DNA from: Marinobacter sp. ELB17
GTDB lineage: Bacteria > Pseudomonadota > Gammaproteobacteria > Pseudomonadales > Oleiphilaceae
Direction of reading: 5' to 3'
Length of the DNA stretch: 64,000 nucleotides
Assembly: GCF_000169375.1 (NCBI RefSeq)
Contig: NZ_AAXY01000008.1
Coordinates: 115,627-179,626 of the forward strand
Position 1 is the first letter of the stretch. Each line of letters begins with the position of its first letter. Shown in pieces: positions 47,209-59,337 of the stretch. The position numbers were made by a program, and so were the translations under genes. A model generated the notes under the pieces. It had not been told where the DNA came from. It did not search any database and saw only the letters and a program-made list of their open reading frames with translations.

Positions 47209-50200
47209 TCAGCCTTCGCGGTTGAGTTCGGCGCTCAGTGCTTCTTCGACATCGGCCGCCGTCACGCCCTGCTGTTCCAGTTCGCGCTTGCGACGACGTG
47301 CCGCGTGATACGCCAGACCGGTACCCGCAGGTATCAGTCGACCAACCACCACGTTTTCTTTCAGACCGCGCAAGTAGTCACGTTTGCCAGTTACTGCACC
47401 TTCGGTGAGCACCCGCGTGGTTTCCTGGAACGAAGCCGCAGAAATAAACGATTCGGTTGCCAGCGACGCTTTGGTAATACCCAACAGCAGACGTTCGAAC
47501 CGTGCCGGTTCTTTGTCGGCGACATTAGCCGCTTCGTTGGCTTCCAGTACCCGGTTGATTTCGACAGAATCGCCGGAAATCATCTGGGTATCGCCCGGAT
47601 CGGTGATTTCAACTTTGCGCAGCATCTGACGCACAATAACTTCGATGTGCTTGTCGTTGATGACCACGCCCTGCAGACGGTAGACGTCCTGGATTTCGTT
47701 GGTAATGTATCTTGCCAACTCAACCACACCCAACAGACGCAAAATATCGTGCGGGTTCGACGGGCCGTCCGAGATTACCTCACCCTTTTCAACCGTTTCG
47801 CCTTCAAACACGTTCATCTGACGGTGCTTGGGAATCAGCACTTCATAAACATCGGCGTCACGCGGAGTGATCACCAGGCGCTTCTTGCCTTTGGTTTCCT
47901 TGCCAAAAGACACGGTACCGCTGACTTCCGCAAGAATCGACGACTCTTTCGGGCGACGAGCCTCAAACAGATCAGCAACCCGCGGCAGACCACCGGTGAT
48001 GTCACGGGTCTTCGAGCTTTCCTGAGGAATACGTGCAACCACGTCACCCAGCTCGATGCGAGCGCTGTTCGCCATAGTCACCAGTGCATTGGCGGGCAGG
48101 AAGAAAATCGCCGCGCCTCCGGTCGGCAGATCAACATCGTTGCCGGCCTCATCCAACATCTGGATAGCAGGACGAATGTCCTTACCAGCGGCCGGGCGCT
48201 CTTTCGGATCGATAACTTCCATCGTCGACAGGCCGGTAAGATCGTCGGTCTGGGTGCGCACGGTAATGCCCTGATCCATGTTGACGAACTTGGCCGTACC
48301 TTCGGCTTCGGCAATGATCGGGTGAGTGTGTGGATCCCATTTTGCCACGACTACGCCAGCTTCAATCACGTCGCCGGTTTTCACCGACAGTACGGCACCG
48401 TAAGGCAGCTTATACCACTCGCGCTCACGGCCCTGTTCGTCGGCAATCGCCAACGCCGAGGAGCGAGAGATAACCACCAGCGAACCGTTGCTCTTTTCCA
48501 ACGATTTCAAGTTGTGCAGGCGAACGGTACCACCGTGCTTGACCTGAATATTGTCTACCGCAGAAGCCCGACTTGCCGCACCACCAATGTGGAAGGTACG
48601 CATGGTCAGCTGGGTACCCGGCTCGCCAATAGACTGGGCTGCGATAACGCCAACAGCTTCGCCCACGTTAACCTGATGGCCACGGGCCAGATCACGTCCG
48701 TAGCACTTGGAGCAGATGCCGTGTCGGGTATTACAGGTAATCGCAGAGCGCACCCATACTTCGTCGACACCAGCGCCTTCAATCGCTTCGATGGCTTTTT
48801 CGTCCAACAAAGTACCGGCCGTAATAATCGCGGTGTCTTTGTCGGTCGGAGTAAACGCATCACGTGCCGTTACCCGGCCCAGTACCCGCGCACCCAAAGG
48901 CACAACAACGTCGCCGCCTTCGATGTGCGGTATCATCAACAGACCTTCGGTGGTTCCACAATCTACTTCGGTAACCACCAGATCCTGAGACACATCCACT
49001 AGGCGACGGGTCAGATAACCGGAGTTTGCGGTCTTCAGAGCGGTATCGGCCAAACCCTTACGAGCACCGTGGGTGGAAATAAAGTACTGAAGTACGTTAA
49101 GACCTTCACGGAAGTTGGCGGTAATCGGCGTTTCGATGATCGAGCCATCTGGCTTGGCCATCAAACCACGCATACCTGCAAGCTGACGAATCTGCGCCGC
49201 GGAACCCCGGGCGCCGGAATCGGCCATCATGTACACGGAGTTGAAAGACTCCTGCATGACCGGCTCACCGTTCTCATCCATCAACGGCTTGCCATCAGGC
49301 CCCATAACCGCTTCTTTTGCCAAGCGCTCCATCATGGCCTTAGAGACCTTGTCGTTGGCGCGTGACCAGATGTCGATAACCTTGTTGTACTTTTCGCCCT
49401 GAGTCAGCAGACCGGACGCGTACTGGTTTTCAATATCTTTTACTTCCTGTGTCGCAGCATCCACCAGCTTGTACTTCTCTGGCGGAATTTCGAAGTCATT
49501 AAAGCCAATCGAAATGCCGGATACGGTGGCGTACTGATAACCGGTGTACATCAGCTGGTCAGCAAAAATAACCGTTTCTTTCAGACCCGCATCGCGGTAA
49601 CAGATGTTGATCAGGTTAGAGATCGCTTTCTTGACCATCGGCTTGTTGATCAGGCTGTAAGACAGACCATCAGGTACAATGTCAAACAACAGCGCACGAC
49701 CCACCGTGGTTTCCACGATGTTATAACTCTCGCTACGGCTGCCGTCTTCGGCGATCGCCACTTCCCTTACCCGAACTTTAACGGTGGCTTGCAAGTGTAC
49801 TTTGCCAGCGCCGTAAGCGCGGTGTACTTCTTTAACATCGGCAAACACCATGCCCTGGCCCAGCGCATTTTTGCGCTCGCGGGTCATATAATACAGACCC
49901 AGCACCACGTCTTGCGACGGCACAATGATAGGCTCGCCGTTTGCCGGTGATAGCACGTTGTTAGTGGACATCATCAACGCCCGAGCTTCCAGCTGAGCTT
50001 CGATAGTCAACGGTACGTGTACCGCCATCTGGTCCCCGTCGAAGTCGGCGTTGTAAGCAGCACACACTAGCGGATGCAGCTGGATAGCCTTGCCTTCAAT
50101 CAGTACCGGCTCGAACGCCTGAATGCCCAAACGGTGCAGCGTAGGCGCACGGTTCAGCATGATCGGATGTTCCCGGATGACTTCGTCCAAAATATCCCAG

Positions 50201-51423
50201 ACCACACCCTCTTCGCGCTCGACCATTTTCTTGGCCGCTTTGATGGTGGTGGCCAAGCCGCGATGCTCAAGTTTGGAGAAAATAAACGGCTTAAACAATT
50301 CCAGCGCCATCTTCTTAGGCAGACCGCACTGGTGCAGGCGCAGGTACGGACCTACTACGATGACCGAACGGCCCGAGTAGTCGACTCGCTTACCCAGCAA
50401 ATTCTGACGGAAACGACCTTGCTTGCCTTTAATCATATCGGCAAGAGATTTCAGTGGACGCTTGTTAGTGCCAGTAATGGCCCGTCCACGGCGTCCGTTG
50501 TCCAGCAACGCGTCAACCGCTTCCTGCAACATGCGCTTTTCGTTACGCACGATAATGTCGGGAGCGTTCAGTTCCAACAGGCGTTTCAGACGGTTGTTAC
50601 GGTTGATCACCCGACGGTACAGATCGTTCAGGTCAGAGGTCGCAAAGCGACCACCGTCCAACGGTACCAAGGGGCGCAGGTCTGGCGGCAGAACCGGCAG
50701 AACGGTCATCACCATATCGCCCGGCTTGTTGCCGGAGAACAGGAACGCCTCAAGAATTTTCAGACGCTTGCTGAATTTCTTGATCTTGGTTTCCGAGTTG
50801 GTCTGCGGAATTTCTTCACGCAGACGGTCAACTTCTTCCTGCAGGTCGATAGCTTGCAGAAGTTCTTTGATGGCCTCGGCGCCCATGCGAGCGTCGAATT
50901 CATCACCGAACTCTTCCAGAGCTTCGAAATACTGCTCGTCGTTCAGCAACTGACCGCGCTCCAACGTGGTCATGCCTGGCTCGATCACGATGAAGGATTC
51001 GAAGTACAACACCCGCTCTATATCGCGCAGAGTCATGTCCAGCATCAGACCAATGCGTGACGGCAGCGACTTAAGGAACCAGATGTGAGCTACCGGGCTG
51101 GCCAGCTCGATGTGACCCATGCGATCGCGGCGGACGCTGGCCAAAGCCACTTCCACGCCACACTTTTCGCAAATAACACCGCGGTGCTTCAAGCGCTTGT
51201 ACTTTCCGCACAGGCACTCGTAGTCTTTGATCGGGCCAAAAATCTTGGCACAGAACAAACCGTCACGCTCTGGTTTGAACGTGCGGTAGTTGATCGTTTC
51301 AGGCTTTTTCACTTCACCGAAGGACCAGGAACGGATCATGTCAGGTGATGCCAGACCAATACGGATGGCATCAAATTCTTTGCTCTGATTCTGGCTCTTG
51401 AGAAGATTCAATAAATCTTTCAT
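47209..51423 (-). CDS. rpoC: RNA polymerase beta' subunit
   Basis: The 1404-residue clamp and catalytic subunit. [22 protein letters not shown] (about 70-92) is the N-terminal zinc ribbon, and [17 protein letters not shown] (about 455-470) carries the three aspartates that hold the catalytic magnesium. [28 protein letters not shown] forms the bridge helix region, [17 protein letters not shown] the second zinc site. No large lineage-specific insertion is evident. 76 bases after rpoB. Intact. Confidence 0.98.
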   Translation of the reverse strand: MKDLLNLLKSQNQSKEFDAIRIGLASPDMIRSWSFGEVKKPETINYRTFKPERDGLFCAKIFGPIKDYECLCGKYKRLKHRGVICEKCGVEVALASVRRDRMGHIELASPVAHIWFLKSLPSRIGLMLDMTLRDIERVLYFESFIVIEPGMTTLERGQLLNDEQYFEALEEFGDEFDARMGAEAIKELLQAIDLQEEVDRLREEIPQTNSETKIKKFSKRLKILEAFLFSGNKPGDMVMTVLPVLPPDLRPLVPLDGGRFATSDLNDLYRRVINRNNRLKRLLELNAPDIIVRNEKRMLQEAVDALLDNGRRGRAITGTNKRPLKSLADMIKGKQGRFRQNLLGKRVDYSGRSVIVVGPYLRLHQCGLPKKMALELFKPFIFSKLEHRGLATTIKAAKKMVEREEGVVWDILDEVIREHPIMLNRAPTLHRLGIQAFEPVLIEGKAIQLHPLVCAAYNADFDGDQMAVHVPLTIEAQLEARALMMSTNNVLSPANGEPIIVPSQDVVLGLYYMTRERKNALGQGMVFADVKEVHRAYGAGKVHLQATVKVRVREVAIAEDGSRSESYNIVETTVGRALLFDIVPDGLSYSLINKPMVKKAISNLINICYRDAGLKETVIFADQLMYTGYQYATVSGISIGFNDFEIPPEKYKLVDAATQEVKDIENQYASGLLTQGEKYNKVIDIWSRANDKVSKAMMERLAKEAVMGPDGKPLMDENGEPVMQESFNSVYMMADSGARGSAAQIRQLAGMRGLMAKPDGSIIETPITANFREGLNVLQYFISTHGARKGLADTALKTANSGYLTRRLVDVSQDLVVTEVDCGTTEGLLMIPHIEGGDVVVPLGARVLGRVTARDAFTPTDKDTAIITAGTLLDEKAIEAIEGAGVDEVWVRSAITCNTRHGICSKCYGRDLARGHQVNVGEAVGVIAAQSIGEPGTQLTMRTFHIGGAASRASAVDNIQVKHGGTVRLHNLKSLEKSNGSLVVISRSSALAIADEQGREREWYKLPYGAVLSVKTGDVIEAGVVVAKWDPHTHPIIAEAEGTAKFVNMDQGITVRTQTDDLTGLSTMEVIDPKERPAAGKDIRPAIQMLDEAGNDVDLPTGGAAIFFLPANALVTMANSARIELGDVVARIPQESSKTRDITGGLPRVADLFEARRPKESSILAEVSGTVSFGKETKGKKRLVITPRDADVYEVLIPKHRQMNVFEGETVEKGEVISDGPSNPHDILRLLGVVELARYITNEIQDVYRLQGVVINDKHIEVIVRQMLRKVEITDPGDTQMISGDSVEINRVLEANEAANVADKEPARFERLLLGITKASLATESFISAASFQETTRVLTEGAVTGKRDYLRGLKENVVVGRLIPAGTGLAYHAARRRKRELEQQGVTAADVEEALSAELNREG

Positions 51424-51499
51424 CAGTAAAAGCTCCGGATGGCGTTAATCTCGGGCGGGCACCGTTGGTGCCCGCTCACGCTGCCAAAAACAATTCGGC

Positions 51500-54400
51500 T
51501 CAATCGGATTCCAGCTCGATGTCGATACCCAACGATCGAATTTCTTTGACAAGAACGTTGAAGGATTCGGGCATGCCCGGCTCCATACGATGATCGCCAT
51601 CAACAATGTTCTTGTACATTCTGGTCCGACCGTTTACATCATCAGACTTGACGGTAAGCATTTCCTGCAGTGTATACGCTGCACCGTAGGCTTCCAGAGC
51701 CCACACTTCCATCTCGCCAAAGCGCTGACCACCGAACTGCGCCTTACCACCCAGCGGCTGCTGGGTAACCAAGCTGTACGAGCCAGTGGAACGAGCGTGC
51801 ATTTTGTCATCGATCAAGTGGTTCAACTTGAGGATATACATATACCCTACTGTGATCGGGCGATCAAAAGCATCACCGGTACGACCATCGAACAATCGGG
51901 TCTGACCGGTTGTGCTAAGGCCTGCCAGCTCGAGCATGTGTTTGACTTCCGCTTCTTGAGCACCGTCAAACACCGGCGTAGCCATGGGCACACCACCGCG
52001 AAGGTTGTTACACAAGTCGAGGATTTCCCGATCGTTCAAGGAATCCAGATCTACCTGTGTCACTTCGGCTGAATGGTTGTAAATCTCATCCAGCAGTTTA
52101 CGAAGCTCAGCAACCTTGCGCTGCTCATCCAGCATACGACTGATACGCTCGCCCAGGCCTTTGGCTGCGGCACCCAAATGGGTTTCCAGAACCTGACCTA
52201 CGTTCATGCGCGAAGGCACACCCAGAGGGTTCAGAACGATATCAACGGTGTTGCCGAACTCGTCGTACGGCATATCTTCAATCGGCTTGACCGCCGAAAT
52301 TACACCCTTGTTACCGTGACGACCCGCCATCTTGTCACCTGGCTGGATGCTGCGCTTGATAGCCAAGTACACCTTGACGATTTTCTGAACGCCTGGCGCC
52401 AGATCATCGCCCTGCTGCAACTTACCTTTCTTGTCGTCAAAACGCGCTTCGTGATCTTTCTTGCGCTCTTCCAGGCCCTGCTCGGATTTCTCCAGCAACT
52501 CATTCAAATCGTCGCCTTTCATGCGCAATTTGAACCATTCCGGACGCGGCAGATTCAACAGATAATCCGCTTCCAGCTTGCTGCCTTTTTTCAGGCCTGG
52601 GCTACTGATCACTTCCTGGCCCTCAAGGGCGTTCAGCAAGCGCTCGTAGGTGGCACCTTCAACAATGCGATACTCGTCCTTCAAATCTTTGCGGTACTTG
52701 TCCAGCTGCTGTTTTTCAATCACTTGCGCTCGCTGGTCCTTTTCGATGCCGTCACGGGTGAATACCTGAACATCGATAATCGTACCACGGGTGCCTGTCG
52801 GCACGCGGGAGGAGGTGTCTTTTACATCGGACGCCTTCTCACCGAAGATAGCTCTTAGGAGCTTTTCCTCCGGCGTCAACTGGGTTTCACCTTTCGGTGT
52901 TACCTTGCCGACCAGAATATCTCCGGCGCTAACTTCCGCGCCAATATAGACAATACCGGACTCATCCAGCTTGGACAGCGCGCTCTCACCCACGTTCGGG
53001 ATGTCGGCCGTAATTTCTTCGCTACCCAGCTTGGTATCCCGCGCCACACAGGTCAGTTCCTGAATATGGATCGTGGTCAGGCGATCTTCCTGCACCACTT
53101 TTTCAGAGATAAGGATGGAATCCTCAAAGTTGTAACCGTTCCATGGCATGAACGCGATACGCATGTTCTGGCCCAGCGCCAACTCACCAAGATCTACCGA
53201 TGGACCGTCGGCCAATATGTCACCACGAGCAATGACATCGCCCTGGCGCACAATCGAGCGCTGGTTGATACAGGTGTTCTGGTTCGAGCGGGTGTATTTG
53301 GTGAGGTTATAGATATCCACACCAGCGTCACCAGCTTCGGTCTCTTCGTTGTTCACCCGCACTACAATACGTGCCGCGTCAACGCTTTCAATTTCGCCGC
53401 CACGACGAGCGGTTACGCATACGCCAGAATCCTGGGCCACGATACGCTCAACACCGGTACCCACCAAAGGCACTTGTGCGCGCAGCGTAGGTACGGCTTG
53501 GCGCTGCATGTTCGCACCCATCAGAGCGCGGTTAGCATCATCGTGCTCGAGAAACGGAATCAGCGATGCGGCTACGGAAACAACCTGACGCGGTGACACA
53601 TCCATGAAGTTAACCGCTTCCGGTGGCATAACCGTGGTTTCGTTTTGGTGACGAACCGTCACCAGCTCCTCAACCAGACGATTGCCGTCGTCCATCTCTG
53701 CACTAGCCTGAGCGATAACGTAGTTGCTTTCTTCAATAGCAGACAGGTACACCAGCTCGTCGGTGACCAAGCCATCGGCTACTTTCCGGTACGGGCTTTC
53801 TAAAAAGCCGTAGGAGTTGGCACGGGCAAAAGTCGCCAGAGAGTTGATCAGGCCGATGTTCGGCCCTTCCGGTGTTTCGATCGGACACACGCGGCCGTAA
53901 TGGGTCGGGTGTACGTCGCGAACCTCAAAGCCGGCGCGCTCACGGGTCAGACCGCCTGGCCCAAGCGCAGAAATGCGGCGTTTGTGAGTCACTTCTGACA
54001 GCGGGTTGTTCTGGTCCATAAACTGGGACAGCTGGCTGGAGCCAAAGAACTCCTTCACCGCCGCCGCAACTGGCTTGGCGTTGATAAGGTCCTGAGGCAT
54101 CAAGCCTTCGCTTTCTGCCAGACTCAGACGCTCACGCACGGCGCGCTCTACGCGCACCAAACCAACACGGAACTGGTTTTCGGCCATCTCGCCCACACAA
54201 CGCACACGGCGGTTGCCCAGGTTATCGATGTCGTCTACCTGGCCTTGACCGTTACGGATGTCGATTAGCGTCCTAAGCACGTCGATAATATCGGCGTGGG
54301 TCAGAATGCTCTCACCGGTGCTTTCATCGCGGCGCAAACGACGGTTCAACTTCATACGACCGACTGCGGACAGGTCGTAACGCTCTTCAGAGAAGAACAA

Positions 54401-55576
54401 ATTGTTGAACAGATTTTCCGCCGACTCTTTCGTGGGCGGCTCTCCGGGGCGCATCATCCGGTAAATTTCTACCAGTGCTTCCAGCGGTGTGCGGCTAGGA
54501 TCGTTGCGCAAGGTATCCGACATGAACGGACCACAATCCAGATCGTTGGTGTACAGCGTTTCAATATCCGTAACGCCGGCGTCCAGGATGGTGGTGATCA
54601 GCTCTGCGGTCAGCTCCGAGTTACACTCAACCAGCATTTCCCCGGTTTTGGTGTCGATCATGTCTTTGGCCAAAACGCGGCCATACAGATACTCGGTCGG
54701 CACTTCCAGCTCGGAGATATTGGCTTTTTCAAGCTGCTTGATATGGCGCGCGGTAATACGGCGGCCTTCTTCAGCAATCACGTTACCGTCTTTGTCCTTG
54801 ATATCGAAAGTTGCGATATCGCCACGAAGACGGCTTGGAACCAATTCAAGCTTGCACGTTTCAGCGCCAATGTGGAACTTCGAGGTTTCGAAGAACATTG
54901 CCAGCATTTGCTCGGAGGTGTAACCCAACGAGCGCAGCAGGATGGTCGCCGGCAGTTTGCGGCGACGATCAATGCGCACAAATACGGCATCTTTCGGGTC
55001 AAACTCGAAGTCCAACCAGGAGCCACGATAAGGAATCACCCGGGCTGAATACAACAGCTTGCCGGAGGAGTGGGTCTTACCCTTGTCGTGATCAAAGAAT
55101 ACACCAGGTGAACGATGCAGCTGAGAAACGATAACACGCTCGGTACCATTGATAACGAAGGTACCGTTTTCAGTCATCAGGGGCATTTCGCCCATGTAGA
55201 CTTCCTGTTCCTTGATGTCCTTGATCGCCTTGTTGGACGATTCACGGTCATAAATAATCAGCCGAACTTTTACACGCAAAGGCGCGGCATAGGTGACGCC
55301 CCGAAGCTGACATTCTTTGACGTCAAAAACCGGCTCACCTATACGGTAACTCACGTATTCAAGCGCGGCATTACCAGAGTAACTGGCAATCGGGAATACG
55401 GATTTAAATGCCGCATGAAGACCGGTTTCCCGGCGATCTTCAGCAGCAGATTCGCTTTGAAGGAAGTCCCTGAACGAATCCAGCTGAATAGACAGCAAAT
55501 AGGGGACATCCATCACGGACGGCAACTTACTAAAATCTTTGCGGATCCGCTTTTTTTCAGTGTAGGAGTAACTCAT
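51500..55576 (-). CDS. rpoB: RNA polymerase beta subunit
   Basis: The 1358-residue beta subunit. The rifampicin region, [20 protein letters not shown] followed by ISALGPGGL, carries the wild-type Asp, His and Ser positions. [15 protein letters not shown] and the C-terminal [20 protein letters not shown] are other core motifs. The start [15 protein letters not shown] at 55576 matches the family and has GGGGA at a usable distance; ATG at 55582 is too close to it. Expressed from the rplJL-rpoBC transcript after an attenuator. Confidence 0.98.
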   Translation of the reverse strand: MSYSYTEKKRIRKDFSKLPSVMDVPYLLSIQLDSFRDFLQSESAAEDRRETGLHAAFKSVFPIASYSGNAALEYVSYRIGEPVFDVKECQLRGVTYAAPLRVKVRLIIYDRESSNKAIKDIKEQEVYMGEMPLMTENGTFVINGTERVIVSQLHRSPGVFFDHDKGKTHSSGKLLYSARVIPYRGSWLDFEFDPKDAVFVRIDRRRKLPATILLRSLGYTSEQMLAMFFETSKFHIGAETCKLELVPSRLRGDIATFDIKDKDGNVIAEEGRRITARHIKQLEKANISELEVPTEYLYGRVLAKDMIDTKTGEMLVECNSELTAELITTILDAGVTDIETLYTNDLDCGPFMSDTLRNDPSRTPLEALVEIYRMMRPGEPPTKESAENLFNNLFFSEERYDLSAVGRMKLNRRLRRDESTGESILTHADIIDVLRTLIDIRNGQGQVDDIDNLGNRRVRCVGEMAENQFRVGLVRVERAVRERLSLAESEGLMPQDLINAKPVAAAVKEFFGSSQLSQFMDQNNPLSEVTHKRRISALGPGGLTRERAGFEVRDVHPTHYGRVCPIETPEGPNIGLINSLATFARANSYGFLESPYRKVADGLVTDELVYLSAIEESNYVIAQASAEMDDGNRLVEELVTVRHQNETTVMPPEAVNFMDVSPRQVVSVAASLIPFLEHDDANRALMGANMQRQAVPTLRAQVPLVGTGVERIVAQDSGVCVTARRGGEIESVDAARIVVRVNNEETEAGDAGVDIYNLTKYTRSNQNTCINQRSIVRQGDVIARGDILADGPSVDLGELALGQNMRIAFMPWNGYNFEDSILISEKVVQEDRLTTIHIQELTCVARDTKLGSEEITADIPNVGESALSKLDESGIVYIGAEVSAGDILVGKVTPKGETQLTPEEKLLRAIFGEKASDVKDTSSRVPTGTRGTIIDVQVFTRDGIEKDQRAQVIEKQQLDKYRKDLKDEYRIVEGATYERLLNALEGQEVISSPGLKKGSKLEADYLLNLPRPEWFKLRMKGDDLNELLEKSEQGLEERKKDHEARFDDKKGKLQQGDDLAPGVQKIVKVYLAIKRSIQPGDKMAGRHGNKGVISAVKPIEDMPYDEFGNTVDIVLNPLGVPSRMNVGQVLETHLGAAAKGLGERISRMLDEQRKVAELRKLLDEIYNHSAEVTQVDLDSLNDREILDLCNNLRGGVPMATPVFDGAQEAEVKHMLELAGLSTTGQTRLFDGRTGDAFDRPITVGYMYILKLNHLIDDKMHARSTGSYSLVTQQPLGGKAQFGGQRFGEMEVWALEAYGAAYTLQEMLTVKSDDVNGRTRMYKNIVDGDHRMEPGMPESFNVLVKEIRSLGIDIELESD

Positions 55577-55746
55577 CTGCATTCCCCAGCGTTAAATCTG
55601 ATACCTGGTATCAAGAAGCAACCATTGTTCTGCTTCGGGGCCGAATTGCTCGGCATATCGCGCCGTCTTGAACGTGAACCTGATCACGGCCCGGTGGCTC
55701 AAAATCAACCAAAAAACCGCCTTCAGACTCTATAGCATATACAACA

Positions 55747-55779
55747 GAAAAAGGCCGGTGGCTCATAAGCCACCAGCCT
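55747..55779 (-). terminator. Terminator-like attenuator between rplL and rpoB
   Basis: Arms GGCTGGTGGCTTA and AAGCCACCGGCC-type pairing around a short loop (55753-55778), followed on the minus strand by T5. It lies in the 241-base rplL-rpoB gap and would let only part of the transcription into rpoBC, as the E. coli attenuator does. Confidence 0.8.
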
Positions 55780-55817
55780 GACCATGCTAGTGCATGGCGC
55801 CGATCAGAAACCGACTA

Positions 55818-56189
55818 TTACTTAAGTTCAACAGAAGCGCCTGCTTCCTCAAGCTTTTTCTTGGCTTCTTCAGCTTCGGCTTTGCTAGCGCCTTCCTTAA
55901 TGGTAGAAGGAGCGCCGTCAACCATTTCCTTCGCTTCTTTCAGGCCCAGGCCTGTCAGCTCGCGAACGGCTTTGATGACGTTAACTTTCTTTTCGCCGAT
56001 TCCGGTCAATACTACGTCGAATTCGGTCTGCTCTTCAACAACTTCAGCGGCAGCAGCAGCAGGTGCAGCGGCAACAGCAGCGGCAGCAGAAACGCCGAAC
56101 TTTTCTTCCATTGCTTCAACCAGAGCAACAACATCCATTACGCTCATTTCAGCAATTGCGTTCAAAATCTCTTCGTGGGACAGAGCCAT
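55818..56189 (-). CDS. rplL: 50S ribosomal protein L7/L12
   Basis: Stalk protein present in several copies that recruits translation factors. 123 residues: an N-terminal dimer domain ([20 protein letters not shown]), an alanine-rich hinge ([15 protein letters not shown]), and the factor-binding domain with [27 protein letters not shown]. 39 bases after rplJ, made at a higher level than rpoBC. Confidence 0.98.
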   Translation of the reverse strand: MALSHEEILNAIAEMSVMDVVALVEAMEEKFGVSAAAAVAAAPAAAAAEVVEEQTEFDVVLTGIGEKKVNVIKAVRELTGLGLKEAKEMVDGAPSTIKEGASKAEAEEAKKKLEEAGASVELK

Positions 56190-56228
56190 GACTTTCTCCG
56201 AAAAATAATAAAATGGTGTTCAACAGAA

Positions 56229-56759
56229 TCAAGCAGCTTCTTGCTTCTGGTCGCGAACTGCCGCTACTGCACGGGTTACTTTGGTTGGAACTTCGATCAA
56301 AGTACGTGCGAGCTTGGTGATTGGTGCCTGTGTAACCGCTGCCAGCATAGTCAACGCTTCGTGACGCGTTGGTAGCTTGGCAAGGCGATCAATCTGGTCT
56401 GCGCCCATCAAAACTCCGCCAACGGCAAGACCTTTGATTTCGAACGCTTCTTTCTCTTTGGCAAAATCTTTCAACAGACGCGCAGCGGCGCCTGGATCTT
56501 CCATTGAAAAAGCCAGAATAGTCGGGCCGACTAGGGCCTCGCCGATGCACTCGAACTCGGTGCCGCGAATAGCGATCTTAGCCAGGTTGTTACGAACAAC
56601 CTGGAGACGCACATTTTCAGCACGAGCTCTTGCACGCAGAGCCGTCATATCACCAGAGGTGACACCACGGTAGTCAGCCAGAACAACAGACAGAGCACCA
56701 CCGGCAGTCTCGTTGACTTCAGCGACGATCGCTTTCTTGTCTTCGAGTCTAATTGCCAC
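56229..56759 (-). CDS. rplJ: 50S ribosomal protein L10
   Basis: Stalk base that carries the L7/L12 dimers; with them it represses its own mRNA. 176 residues: [42 protein letters not shown], and a C-terminal helix from about 135 that binds L12. Preceded by a 269-base leader. Confidence 0.98.
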   Translation of the reverse strand: MAIRLEDKKAIVAEVNETAGGALSVVLADYRGVTSGDMTALRARARAENVRLQVVRNNLAKIAIRGTEFECIGEALVGPTILAFSMEDPGAAARLLKDFAKEKEAFEIKGLAVGGVLMGADQIDRLAKLPTRHEALTMLAAVTQAPITKLARTLIEVPTKVTRAVAAVRDQKQEAA

Positions 56760-56760
56760 T

Positions 56761-57000
56761 GGATTTCTCCTCGATTTCGCCGGGAAAATCCCGGCAAACC
56801 CATCTATGCCCTCGAAAGCTTCTTCCCAACCTGCCTACTTTCTGCAGTGATTGCGATCCACTCTCCACGGGCTCCTAACGGTGTTTGGGTTCAGAGAACG
56901 TCTTCACACCGTCTGCGCAGGTATTGCTTTAACCCCTGTGGCGCTTTCAAAAAAGCAGCTTCGGGGGCCTGCGGTCTTTGACAGCCTTGGCTTCCGCCCA
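56761..57000 (-). ncRNA. Probable L10 leader (rplJ mRNA control element)
   Basis: The gap between rplA and rplJ is 269 bases, far longer than others in this cluster. On the minus strand it contains CCTGCGCAGACGGTG and, further on, CAAACACCGTTAGGAG, which resemble the conserved parts of the L10 leader bound by the L10-L12 complex. A short GCCGGGATTTTCCCGGC hairpin lies just before the rplJ Shine-Dalgarno. Called from context and partial motif resemblance. Confidence 0.55.
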
Positions 57001-57028
57001 GACTACAAAGCAACTACCGATCAGGCGC

Positions 57029-57727
57029 CTAGATATCCAGAGCGCTCTGATCAATAGTCAGGCCAGGCCCCATGGTCGAAGACAGTGTGATCTTCTTCAG
57101 ATACACGCCTTTGGACGATGAAGGCTTAGCCTTTTTCAAATCTGCGATCAGAGCTTCCAGGTTTTCCTGAATGTTCTTCGCAGAAAATTCAACATTACCC
57201 AGTGGAGAATGGATAATGCCGTTTTTGTCGGTGCGGTAGCGAACCTGACCCGCTTTAGCGTTTTTAACCGCTGTGGCTACGTCGGGGGTTACGGTACCTA
57301 CTTTCGGGTTTGGCATAAGGCCACGGGGGCCTAGGATCTGACCCAGCTGGCCCACAACGCGCATAGCGTCAGGACTGGCGATAACCACGTCAAAATCCAT
57401 GTTGCCTTTTTTAATTTCATCGGCCAAATCATCCATACCAACAATGTCGGCACCGGCTTCTTTGGCTTTCTCAACGTTAGCGCCCTGGGTAAATACAGCA
57501 ACGCGAACCGTTTTACCGGTACCGTGCGGCAGAACCGTGCTGCTACGAACGACCTGATCAGACTTACGCGCATCCACACCCAGATTTACGGCAACGTCTA
57601 CAGATTCTTTGAACTTAACGTGCTGACCCAGCTCAACCAGAAGGGCAACCGCATCTTCCATAGAGTATGCACGGCCAGCTTCTACTTTTTCACGAATCAA
57701 CGTCTGACGCTTGCTTGGCTTTGCCAT
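57029..57727 (-). CDS. rplA: 50S ribosomal protein L1
   Basis: Forms the L1 stalk that moves deacylated tRNA out of the E site; in E. coli it represses the L11 operon. 232 residues: [20 protein letters not shown] at the start, [20 protein letters not shown] as the conserved RNA-binding loop, and [19 protein letters not shown] at the end. It starts one base after the rplK stop. Confidence 0.98.
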   Translation of the reverse strand: MAKPSKRQTLIREKVEAGRAYSMEDAVALLVELGQHVKFKESVDVAVNLGVDARKSDQVVRSSTVLPHGTGKTVRVAVFTQGANVEKAKEAGADIVGMDDLADEIKKGNMDFDVVIASPDAMRVVGQLGQILGPRGLMPNPKVGTVTPDVATAVKNAKAGQVRYRTDKNGIIHSPLGNVEFSAKNIQENLEALIADLKKAKPSSSKGVYLKKITLSSTMGPGLTIDQSALDI

Positions 57728-57728
57728 G

Positions 57729-58160
57729 TTACAGGCCCTCCACGGTCAGGCCCATACTGCGGGCTGTACCTGCAATAGTCCGAACCGCAGCATCCATAGT
57801 GGAGGCGGTCAGGTCCGGCTCTTTCATTTTCGCGATTTCTTCGAGCTGTTCGCGAGTTACTTTGCCAACTTTATCGGTGTTCGGGCGACCAGAACCACTT
57901 TTCACGCCTGCCGCTTTCAGCAGCAGTACCGGCGCGGGCGGGGTTTTGGTGATGAACGTAAAGCTGCGATCGCTGTACACAGTGATCACGGTAGGAATAG
58001 GAAGACCCTGCTCCATATCCTGCGTCCTAGCGTTGAACGCCTTGCAGAATTCCATGATATTTACGCCGCGCTGACCAAGAGCCGGTCCAACGGGGGGGCT
58101 TGGGTTGGCCTTACCGGCAGCAACCTGTAGCTTAATATAGGCATCAATTTTCTTTGCCAT
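57729..58160 (-). CDS. rplK: 50S ribosomal protein L11
   Basis: Binds the GTPase-associated centre of 23S rRNA and is needed for RelA activation. 143 residues: [40 protein letters not shown], with the proline-rich N-terminal domain that binds thiostrepton, and [12 protein letters not shown] at the end. First gene of the L11 operon. Confidence 0.98.
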   Translation of the reverse strand: MAKKIDAYIKLQVAAGKANPSPPVGPALGQRGVNIMEFCKAFNARTQDMEQGLPIPTVITVYSDRSFTFITKTPPAPVLLLKAAGVKSGSGRPNTDKVGKVTREQLEEIAKMKEPDLTASTMDAAVRTIAGTARSMGLTVEGL

Positions 58161-58211
58161 GATAACTCTCCTATGGGTTCAAACGCTTTTCAGCTCCCCG
58201 TTTGCAGACAC

Positions 58212-58245
58212 AAAAAGCCCGCGACGCCATGGCGCGCGAGCTTTT
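58212..58245 (-). terminator. Terminator after nusG
   Basis: GC-rich stem (AGCTCGCGCGCC with GGCGTCGCGGGCT, one mismatch) flanked by A and T runs, T5 on the minus strand. Separates secE-nusG from the L11 operon. Confidence 0.75.
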
Positions 58246-58262
58246 ATCTTATTGCTGCTAGA

Positions 58263-58796
58263 TCAGTCTTTTTCTACCTGACCAAACTCCAGTTCAACCG
58301 GAGTGGATCGGCCAAAGATCAATACAGCAACCTTAACACGACTCTTGTCGTAATCAACTTCCTCAACAACACCATTGAAGTCCGCAAAGGGCCCTTCAAC
58401 GACGCGAACAACTTCGCCCGGCTCAAACAGAGTTTTCGGTTTGGGCTTATCAGCACCGCTTTCAAGGCGGCGTAGAATCGCGTCCGCTTCTTTTTCCGTA
58501 ATAGGTGCGGGCTTTTCTTTCGTACCGCCAATAAATCCGAGAACACGTGGCGTATTCTTTACAAGGTGCCATGTTGCGTCTTCAAGTTCCATCTGGACCA
58601 ATACGTATCCGGGATAGAATTTGCGTTCGCTTTTGCGCTTCTTGCCGTCACGCATCTCGACGACTTCCTCGGTCGGAACCAGGATCTCGCCAAACTGCTC
58701 TTCCAGTCCGTTAAGAGCAACGCGCTCCTTCAGGGTGCGCATTACATGCTTTTCGAAGCCAGAATACGCATGTACCACGTACCAGCGCTTAGCCAT
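58263..58796 (-). CDS. nusG: Transcription factor NusG
   Basis: Binds RNA polymerase and links it to S10 or Rho. 177 residues: the NGN domain starts [20 protein letters not shown] and includes [21 protein letters not shown]; the KOW domain contains [16 protein letters not shown]. The insert-free E. coli-type layout. 12 bases after secE. Confidence 0.98.
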   Translation of the reverse strand: MAKRWYVVHAYSGFEKHVMRTLKERVALNGLEEQFGEILVPTEEVVEMRDGKKRKSERKFYPGYVLVQMELEDATWHLVKNTPRVLGFIGGTKEKPAPITEKEADAILRRLESGADKPKPKTLFEPGEVVRVVEGPFADFNGVVEEVDYDKSRVKVAVLIFGRSTPVELEFGQVEKD

Positions 58797-58808
58797 TGCC
58801 CACTCCCA

Positions 58809-59177
58809 TTAACCGATAAATCCGGCGACCAACAAACTGATTAGCGAGTCCATAACCCACAACAGCAAAGCCACAACTAAAACAAATACAATCACGATGA
58901 CTGTTGTCTGTATGAGTTCCGGCCTTGTGGGCCAAACCACTTTGCGAATTTCGACACGCGCCTCTTTTAAAAGCGCGGCAAAGCGACCACCTCGTGATGT
59001 TTGCACTGCAACAAAAGCCGCGATGGCAGCTAATACCACTAATGCAATCACGCGATAAAGCAAAGACTCAGCAGCAAAATACTGATTACCAACCACGCCA
59101 ACCGTGACCAGCAAAAATACTACAAGCCACTTTACAACATCTAAGCGGCTGCTTGACTTAACAGATCTTGACTCCAT
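58809..59177 (-). CDS. secE: Preprotein translocase subunit SecE
   Basis: Clamps the two halves of SecY. 122 residues with three membrane helices, the proteobacterial form: about 16-35 (VVKWLVVFLLVTVGVVGNQYF), 42-60 (LLYRVIALVVLAAIAAFVAVQ) and 96-118. The conserved amphipathic segment EARVEIRKVVWPTRPELIQTT precedes the last helix. ATG at 59177 is chosen; an in-frame TTG at 59186 is possible and neither has a strong Shine-Dalgarno. Follows tRNA-Trp. Confidence 0.95.
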   Translation of the reverse strand: MESRSVKSSSRLDVVKWLVVFLLVTVGVVGNQYFAAESLLYRVIALVVLAAIAAFVAVQTSRGGRFAALLKEARVEIRKVVWPTRPELIQTTVIVIVFVLVVALLLWVMDSLISLLVAGFIG

Positions 59178-59210
59178 AGGAATCAACTTATGTATCTAGA
59201 TGTTAAAAAA

Positions 59211-59286
<76 letters not shown>

Positions 59287-59337
59287 GCACCGAAACAACT
59301 CAGTGCACTTCACCCCAGCAACACCCCAACTCGGGTA

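Noticed and set aside
47305..49002. 565-codon plus-strand frame opposite rpoC
   Set aside because: A mirror frame of rpoC codon usage; rpoC is intact here and the antisense product shows no motifs.
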